Positions 6,317-10,042 of a DNA stretch of 10,042 bases are shown here, piece by piece. The position numbers and the translations under genes are program-made. Numbering within the stretch: position 1 is the first letter of the stretch; each line of letters opens with the position of its first letter. Source of the stretch: an uncultured Lachnospiraceae bacterium (GTDB lineage Bacteria > Bacillota > Clostridia > Lachnospirales > Lachnospiraceae); contig CAJTXH010000105.1 of the NCBI GenBank assembly GCA_910580005.1, positions 1-10,042 on the forward strand, in the 5' to 3' direction. Below the pieces are notes generated by a model. That model was given only the letters and a program-made list of their open reading frames with translations. It did not search any database and was not told the origin of the DNA.

Positions 6317-8248
6317 ATGAGTATTATAGGATTAAAAAAGGAGAAATGTGTTGGCTGTAATGCATGTGTAAAGGCATGTCCGGCTGGTGATGCCAATATA
6401 GCGCATTTAGATAACGATGGCAATTTAATTATTGAAATTGACGACAGTAAATGTATTAAATGCGGTGCATGCATTACCGCATGTTCCCATAATGCACGTT
6501 ATTTCCAGGATGATATCGGACAGTTTCTTGAAGATTTAAAATCAGGAACGGAAATTGCTATTATTGCTGCACCTTCCATTAAAATTGCCTTTGAAGGCAA
6601 TTGGCGCCATGCGCTGCAGTGGCTTCAGAACCAGGGCGTACAGGGTATTTATGATGTAAGTTATGGTGCTGATATATGTACATGGGCACATTTGCGTTAT
6701 CTCGAAAAACATCCTGATGCCAAACTGATTTCCCAGCCATGTGCTGCTGTTGTCAATTATATACAACGCCATAAACCAGAACTTATACCACATCTGTCAC
6801 CAGTACACAGCCCTATGATGTGTATTGCAATATATATACGTAATGTTCTTGGCTTTAAAGGGAAGATAGCTGCTATTTCTCCATGCATTGCCAAAATTGA
6901 TGAATTCAGGGAAACAGGCAATATTATAAACTATAATGTAACAATGGAGCATTTAAAAGATTATTTTGAGAAAAACAAAATAAGCCTTCCTGCAATTAAA
7001 GTATACAGCGAGTTTGAATTTAATGAGCACCAGGGCTTAGAGGGTGCAATTTACCCTAAACCTGGCGGACTTATGAAAAATCTTCTTATACATGCCCCTG
7101 AAATGGAGATTGTAACTTCTGAAGGGACAGAAAAGCTTTATAAAGATTTGGACAGGTATTGTGAAGAGGATTCAAGGTGGCTTCCAACTGTTTTTGATGT
7201 CCTTAACTGTGAAAATGGCTGTAATGGCGGACCTGCAACCGGTGTACACTACAACTGCTTTACAATGAGTGACATTATGCATGATGTAGAACGCTATGCA
7301 AGAAAAATCCGTAAAGCAAACACTACTAAAAAGGGTATTGACAAACAGTTTGATGAATTTGACAAGAAATTAAACCTTAATGATTACCTGCGTACATATA
7401 AATCACTGGCTGGCGTACAGCGCAAAATTACAGAAGCAGATATTGAAAAGGCATACTTAGAACTTGACAAACACTCTGAAATGGACAAATCATTTGACTG
7501 CCATTCATGCGGTTTTAAATCCTGCCGTGAAATGGCTGTTGCTATTGCAAAGGGCATTAATGAAAAAGAAAACTGCCACCAGTATATGATGAAATCCATA
7601 CGCAATGAACGCCAGAAGATAGCTTCTGTAAATAGTGAAGTGCTTGCTATGAATAATGAACTTGTTGAAATATTTGGCAAGCTTACAGATAATATTGACC
7701 AGGTAACAAAAGAAACCATCCTTATACGTGAAACAGGAAAAGCAAGCAGTAATGAAATGGCAAATGTAGCCGAATATATGAATAATTTAAAAGTGCTTAA
7801 TGAAAGCATTGCCGGTTCACTAGAGCATATTAATTCAAGTGTAAATAAATATAATGTAATGACACAGGACGTTGAAAAAATTTCTGGCAAAATCAACCTG
7901 CTTTCCCTTAATGCAGCAATTGAAGCAGCAAGGGCTGGTGAAGCTGGGAGAGGATTCTCTGTTGTTGCTTCTAATATACGTGAGCTTTCCGAAAGTTCAC
8001 GTGCGTCTGTTAGCAGTGCAAGGGAAAATGATGAGTCTATACAGTCCGCTATTAATGAAGTTAATGATATAATACATAAATTCAGCGGAACTACAAATGA
8101 ACTTCTGGAAGCTGTACAGACTTCTATTGATAATGTTAATAAGACAACTGAAAAAAGCACAATGATTGAAGACTCAATGAATACAGTTGCTTTAATAGCA
8201 GAACGTGTAAAGGAAGTAATAGAAAAAACCAACCGTATTTTAAATTAA
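6317..8248 (+). CDS. Sensory [FeFe]-hydrogenase-like protein fused to a methyl-accepting chemotaxis signalling domain
   Basis: A 643-residue soluble protein with no membrane helix. Residues 11-56 hold two 4Fe-4S motifs (CVGCNACVKACP and CIKCGACITACS). Residues of about 78-320 are the hydrogenase H-cluster domain: C142 in SQPCAAVV, C190 in SPCIAKIDEF, and C298/C302 in NCENGCNGG match the four cysteines that hold the cluster in true hydrogenases. The usual proton-transfer cysteine before C142 is a proline (P141). A further Fe-S motif (C395, C398, C403, C420) precedes a long coiled coil. This contains the chemoreceptor hairpin tip INLLSLNAAIEAARAGEAG (526-544) and runs to the C-terminus. There is no C-terminal CheR-tethering pentapeptide. 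It probably senses H2 or redox state in the cytoplasm and signals to CheA/CheW. ATG 6317 has GGAAAGG upstream, but 12 bases away, which is long. Confidence 0.9.
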   Translation: MSIIGLKKEKCVGCNACVKACPAGDANIAHLDNDGNLIIEIDDSKCIKCGACITACSHNARYFQDDIGQFLEDLKSGTEIAIIAAPSIKIAFEGNWRHALQWLQNQGVQGIYDVSYGADICTWAHLRYLEKHPDAKLISQPCAAVVNYIQRHKPELIPHLSPVHSPMMCIAIYIRNVLGFKGKIAAISPCIAKIDEFRETGNIINYNVTMEHLKDYFEKNKISLPAIKVYSEFEFNEHQGLEGAIYPKPGGLMKNLLIHAPEMEIVTSEGTEKLYKDLDRYCEEDSRWLPTVFDVLNCENGCNGGPATGVHYNCFTMSDIMHDVERYARKIRKANTTKKGIDKQFDEFDKKLNLNDYLRTYKSLAGVQRKITEADIEKAYLELDKHSEMDKSFDCHSCGFKSCREMAVAIAKGINEKENCHQYMMKSIRNERQKIASVNSEVLAMNNELVEIFGKLTDNIDQVTKETILIRETGKASSNEMANVAEYMNNLKVLNESIAGSLEHINSSVNKYNVMTQDVEKISGKINLLSLNAAIEAARAGEAGRGFSVVASNIRELSESSRASVSSARENDESIQSAINEVNDIIHKFSGTTNELLEAVQTSIDNVNKTTEKSTMIEDSMNTVALIAERVKEVIEKTNRILN

Positions 8249-8260
8249 AACTGGCAGCAG

Positions 8261-8314
8261 AATGGCAGCATAACATATAAACCATTTATTCGTTTTATAT
8301 GTTATACTGCTATT
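8261..8314. terminator. Long inverted repeat between convergent genes, probable terminator
   Basis: Arms of 21 bases (8261-8281 and 8294-8314) pair throughout around a 12-base loop; the two non-Watson-Crick positions become G-U pairs in plus-strand RNA. It lies between the stop of the chemoreceptor fusion gene and the stop of the antiporter gene. Neither side has a strong T-run, so it may act as a weak terminator or a 3'-end stabiliser. The arms do not resemble the MITE at 5975-6139. Confidence 0.55.
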
Positions 8315-8327
8315 ATTAACACCCCTG

Positions 8328-9260
8328 CTACCGCTTACAGATATATACAACATAAACTGCATACATTAGAAGCATTACTATCCCTTCGCTCCGTACAAGT
8401 TTCTGTTTTGACCATGCAAATATCCATACTATAAGGCTCATTACAACAAGCACAACTATGTCCTTAATATTTTCCATTATAAAAGCAATTGGGGATATTG
8501 CTGCTGCTACACCTAACACAAGCAGTATATTAAAAATATTTGAGCCAATTACATTCCCAAGAGCCATATCAACTTCATTTTTCTTTGCAGCAACTACAGA
8601 TGTTACAAGTTCAGGAAGGCTTGTTCCAAATGCAACTACAGTAAGCCCTATAAGGTTCTCGCTCATTCCAAATTGTTCTGCAATTTTAGTGGCAGAGTCT
8701 ACTACTACATCACCTCCGGCTATTATTGCCACAATACCGCCAATAATATATAAAATACACTTCCATACTGGCATTATCTCATATTCTTCCCCGCTATCCT
8801 GGCTTTCAGCCCTGGCTTTCCTGGCAGACATTACCATCCAGTATAAAAAAACTACAAATATGGCAGACAATATAATCCCATCAACACGCCCTAATTCCAT
8901 ACCCATAGAACCGAGCCAAAGCAGTATAAGTGCGACTATAATTGAAAAAGGGAACTCTTTCTTAAGCGTCCCTTTGTCCACTGCAAGAGGGCAGAAAAGC
9001 GCACATACACCACATACGGCCATAAGGTTAAATATATTAGAGCCAACAGCATTGCTTATTGCAAGTGCATTACTGCCTGCAATAGAAGCATTAATGCTTA
9101 CAGAACATTCTGGAAAGCTTGTTCCCATTGCAACAATAGTCATTCCTATTATAAGTGATGGCACTCTTAACATTTTTGCAACACTGGAGCTCCCTTCTAC
9201 AAAAAAATCTGCCCCCTTTATTAGCAATATAAATCCCACAATCAAAAAAACATAAACCAT
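8328..9260 (-). CDS. Calcium/sodium antiporter (CaCA family, YrbG-like)
   Basis: A 310-residue integral membrane protein of about ten helices built from two homologous halves. The first alpha-repeat carries GTSFPE (46-51) and AVGSNIFN (71-78). The second carries GTSLPE (212-217) and GNVIGSNIFN (235-244). The acidic residues E51 and E217 and the GSN motifs form the cation site in Na+/Ca2+ exchangers. A hydrophilic loop (about 146-165) separates the halves. The length is typical of bacterial YrbG/CaxA-type members. The expected role is export of Ca2+, or a similar divalent cation, in exchange for Na+ or H+; the exact ions are not shown by sequence. It lies 16 bases downstream of mntP, with GAAAGGGG (9275-9268) seven bases before its ATG, so the two form an operon for divalent cation efflux. 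Confidence 0.93.
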   Translation of the reverse strand: MVYVFLIVGFILLIKGADFFVEGSSSVAKMLRVPSLIIGMTIVAMGTSFPECSVSINASIAGSNALAISNAVGSNIFNLMAVCGVCALFCPLAVDKGTLKKEFPFSIIVALILLWLGSMGMELGRVDGIILSAIFVVFLYWMVMSARKARAESQDSGEEYEIMPVWKCILYIIGGIVAIIAGGDVVVDSATKIAEQFGMSENLIGLTVVAFGTSLPELVTSVVAAKKNEVDMALGNVIGSNIFNILLVLGVAAAISPIAFIMENIKDIVVLVVMSLIVWIFAWSKQKLVRSEGIVMLLMYAVYVVYICKR

Positions 9261-9276
9261 AAATTATCCCCTTTCT

Positions 9277-9858
9277 TTAAAATGCAATAATTCCAAGATG
9301 GTCCAGAAGTATTTTTAAACCAATAGATATAAGTATTATCCCTCCTGCAAGCTGTGCCCTCTTTTCATATTTATTACCAAATTTATTTCCTATTACAACT
9401 CCTGCAAAAGAAATAATAAAAGTTATTACACCAATCATTCCTGCTGATAAAAATATATTTGTGCCTTCAAGCAGGGCAAATGTAATACCTACAGCAAGCG
9501 CATCTATGCTTGTGGCAACCGCAAGTATAATTAACTGCTTTATGCTAAATACATTATCTCCATTATTTTCCGGCTCCCCGTCATCTTTCCTGAATGCCTC
9601 ACAAACCATCTGCCCCCCTATAAGTGCAAGCAGGGCAAATGCAATCCAGTGGTCAGCAGATTCTATGTATTTCTGGAAACGTGACCCCAGCAGATAACCA
9701 ATAACCGGCATTACCGCCTGGAAAACACCAAAAAACAAGGCAATTATACCTGCACGCCTGTAATTGGTAACTGGCATTTCGAGCCCCTTGCATATTGATA
9801 CTGCAAATGCATCCATAGCAAGTCCTGCGGACAGAAAAATTAATTCAATAATTCCCAT
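9277..9858 (-). CDS. mntP: Manganese efflux pump MntP
   Basis: A 193-residue membrane protein of the MntP (YebN) family with about six helices. It opens with the family signature MGIIELIFLSAGLAMDAFAV, and the repeated half carries VATSIDALAVGITFALLEG (about 113-131). The conserved aspartates in MDAFAVS (D16) and SIDALAVG (D118) are the expected metal-site residues. The start at 9858 is preferred because GGAGG (9868-9864) lies 5 bases upstream; longer frames from 9870 or 9933 would place that site inside the coding region. The family exports Mn2+ from the cytoplasm. It is the first gene of an operon with the antiporter. Upstream are its own promoter and a small hairpin; no yybP-ykoY manganese riboswitch was recognised in the short leader. 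Confidence 0.94.
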   Translation of the reverse strand: MGIIELIFLSAGLAMDAFAVSICKGLEMPVTNYRRAGIIALFFGVFQAVMPVIGYLLGSRFQKYIESADHWIAFALLALIGGQMVCEAFRKDDGEPENNGDNVFSIKQLIILAVATSIDALAVGITFALLEGTNIFLSAGMIGVITFIISFAGVVIGNKFGNKYEKRAQLAGGIILISIGLKILLDHLGIIAF

Positions 9859-9870
9859 AAAGTCCTCCAT

Positions 9871-9885
9871 GCCACCCCTGGTGGC
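9871..9885 (-). promoter_or_regulatory. Short hairpin next to the mntP ribosome binding site
   Basis: Perfect 6-bp stem GCCACC/GGTGGC with loop AGG on the minus strand, ending two bases before the GGAGG of mntP. Its position could affect ribosome access. No regulator is known to me for this sequence. Confidence 0.4.
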
Positions 9886-9923
9886 TTCAATAGTTATAAA
9901 AATTGCAATATTCAAACAGTAAT

Positions 9924-9952
9924 ATTTTACCATATCTGCCGGCCTGCTTCAA
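9924..9952 (-). promoter_or_regulatory. Predicted promoter of the mntP-antiporter operon
   Basis: On the minus strand: -35 TTGAAG (9952-9947), a 17-base spacer, and -10 TAAAAT (9929-9924) preceded by TGG, an extended -10. The predicted leader is about 60 bases. The -35 lies about 40 bases from the left end of repeat copy 3. Confidence 0.55.
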
Positions 9953-9991
9953 CTAAATTCCAGCTATTTTGTGCTGGTGGACGGACGCAGG

Positions 9992-10042
9992 GTTACTATT
10001 CACAGCTACGCTGTTCATAGTAACTAGCAGTGCTTTCAGCAC
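9992..10042 (+). mobile_element. MITE-like repeat element, left end of copy 3 (cut by the window edge)
   Basis: These 51 bases match 5975-6025 of the complete copy at 50 of 51 positions; the one change is C10024 where the complete copy has T6007. The segment starts with the left terminal inverted repeat GTTACTATTCACAG (9992-10005). The 8 bases before it, GACGCAGG (9984-9991), are the predicted target duplication, to be found again just outside the window. Confidence 0.85.

Noticed and set aside
7384..8232. 282-codon open frame opposite the chemoreceptor domain
   Set aside because: The plus strand encodes clear Fe-S and chemoreceptor motifs in frame; the minus frame is an antisense shadow with no recognisable motif.
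6317..8248. A catalytic H2-producing hydrogenase
   Set aside because: The proton-relay cysteine is replaced and the chain ends in a chemoreceptor domain, which points to sensing.
8458..9255. 265-codon open frame opposite the antiporter gene
   Set aside because: The minus-strand protein has both exchanger signature repeats; the plus frame is a low-complexity Ile/Thr/Ser/Pro-rich shadow.
1..10042. CRISPR array or integron attachment sites made of the three repeats
   Set aside because: The copies are thousands of bases apart, 165 bp long with inverted ends and a target duplication, which fits a small transposable element.

Overview
The window is an AT-rich stretch of a low-GC Gram-positive bacterium, most likely an anaerobic, possibly motile member of the Clostridia (Lachnospiraceae-like). 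The evidence is the strong GGAGG-type ribosome binding sites, the AT-rich intergenic DNA, a VanR/VanS-like two-component pair, a CD1871A-type CXXC mini-protein, and a sensory [FeFe]-hydrogenase-like protein fused to a chemoreceptor signalling domain. No rRNA, tRNA or CRISPR array was seen.

Layout, left to right. Positions 1-54 are the right end of a small repeat element. A monocistronic SCP2 sterol-carrier-like gene follows (163-483). A five-gene plus-strand operon runs from about 578 to 4075: OmpR-type response regulator, VanS-like histidine kinase, TlpA-type thioredoxin lipoprotein, a 48-residue CXXC membrane protein that starts with GTG inside the tlpA end, and a polyferredoxin-like 4Fe-4S membrane protein. 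A strong bidirectional terminator (4135-4168) separates it from a convergent gene for a membrane-bound sensor diguanylate cyclase (minus strand, 4167-5861). The 455-base divergent intergenic region 5862-6316 holds promoters for both flanking genes and a complete 165-bp copy of the repeat element. Next is a 643-residue hydrogenase-like/chemoreceptor fusion (6317-8248). A long inverted repeat (8261-8314) lies between it and a minus-strand cation-transport operon: mntP (9858-9277), then a Ca2+/Na+ antiporter gene (9260-8328). The window ends in the left end of a third repeat copy.

The repeat is a MITE-like element. The complete copy has perfect 14-bp terminal inverted repeats (GTTACTATTCACAG), a perfect 8-bp flanking direct repeat (GGACTGTT), no coding capacity, and four internal hairpins. 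The two partial copies are nearly identical to it over the visible parts.

Biologically the window is rich in redox sensing and signalling. The operon at 615-4075 looks like a signal-controlled system that moves electrons or thiol reducing power across the membrane, from ferredoxin-type clusters through membrane Cys pairs to an extracytoplasmic thioredoxin lipoprotein. The fusion protein couples an H-cluster-type domain to the chemotaxis machinery. The divergent diguanylate cyclase would feed an external ligand signal into c-di-GMP. These functional links are inferred from domain content and gene order.
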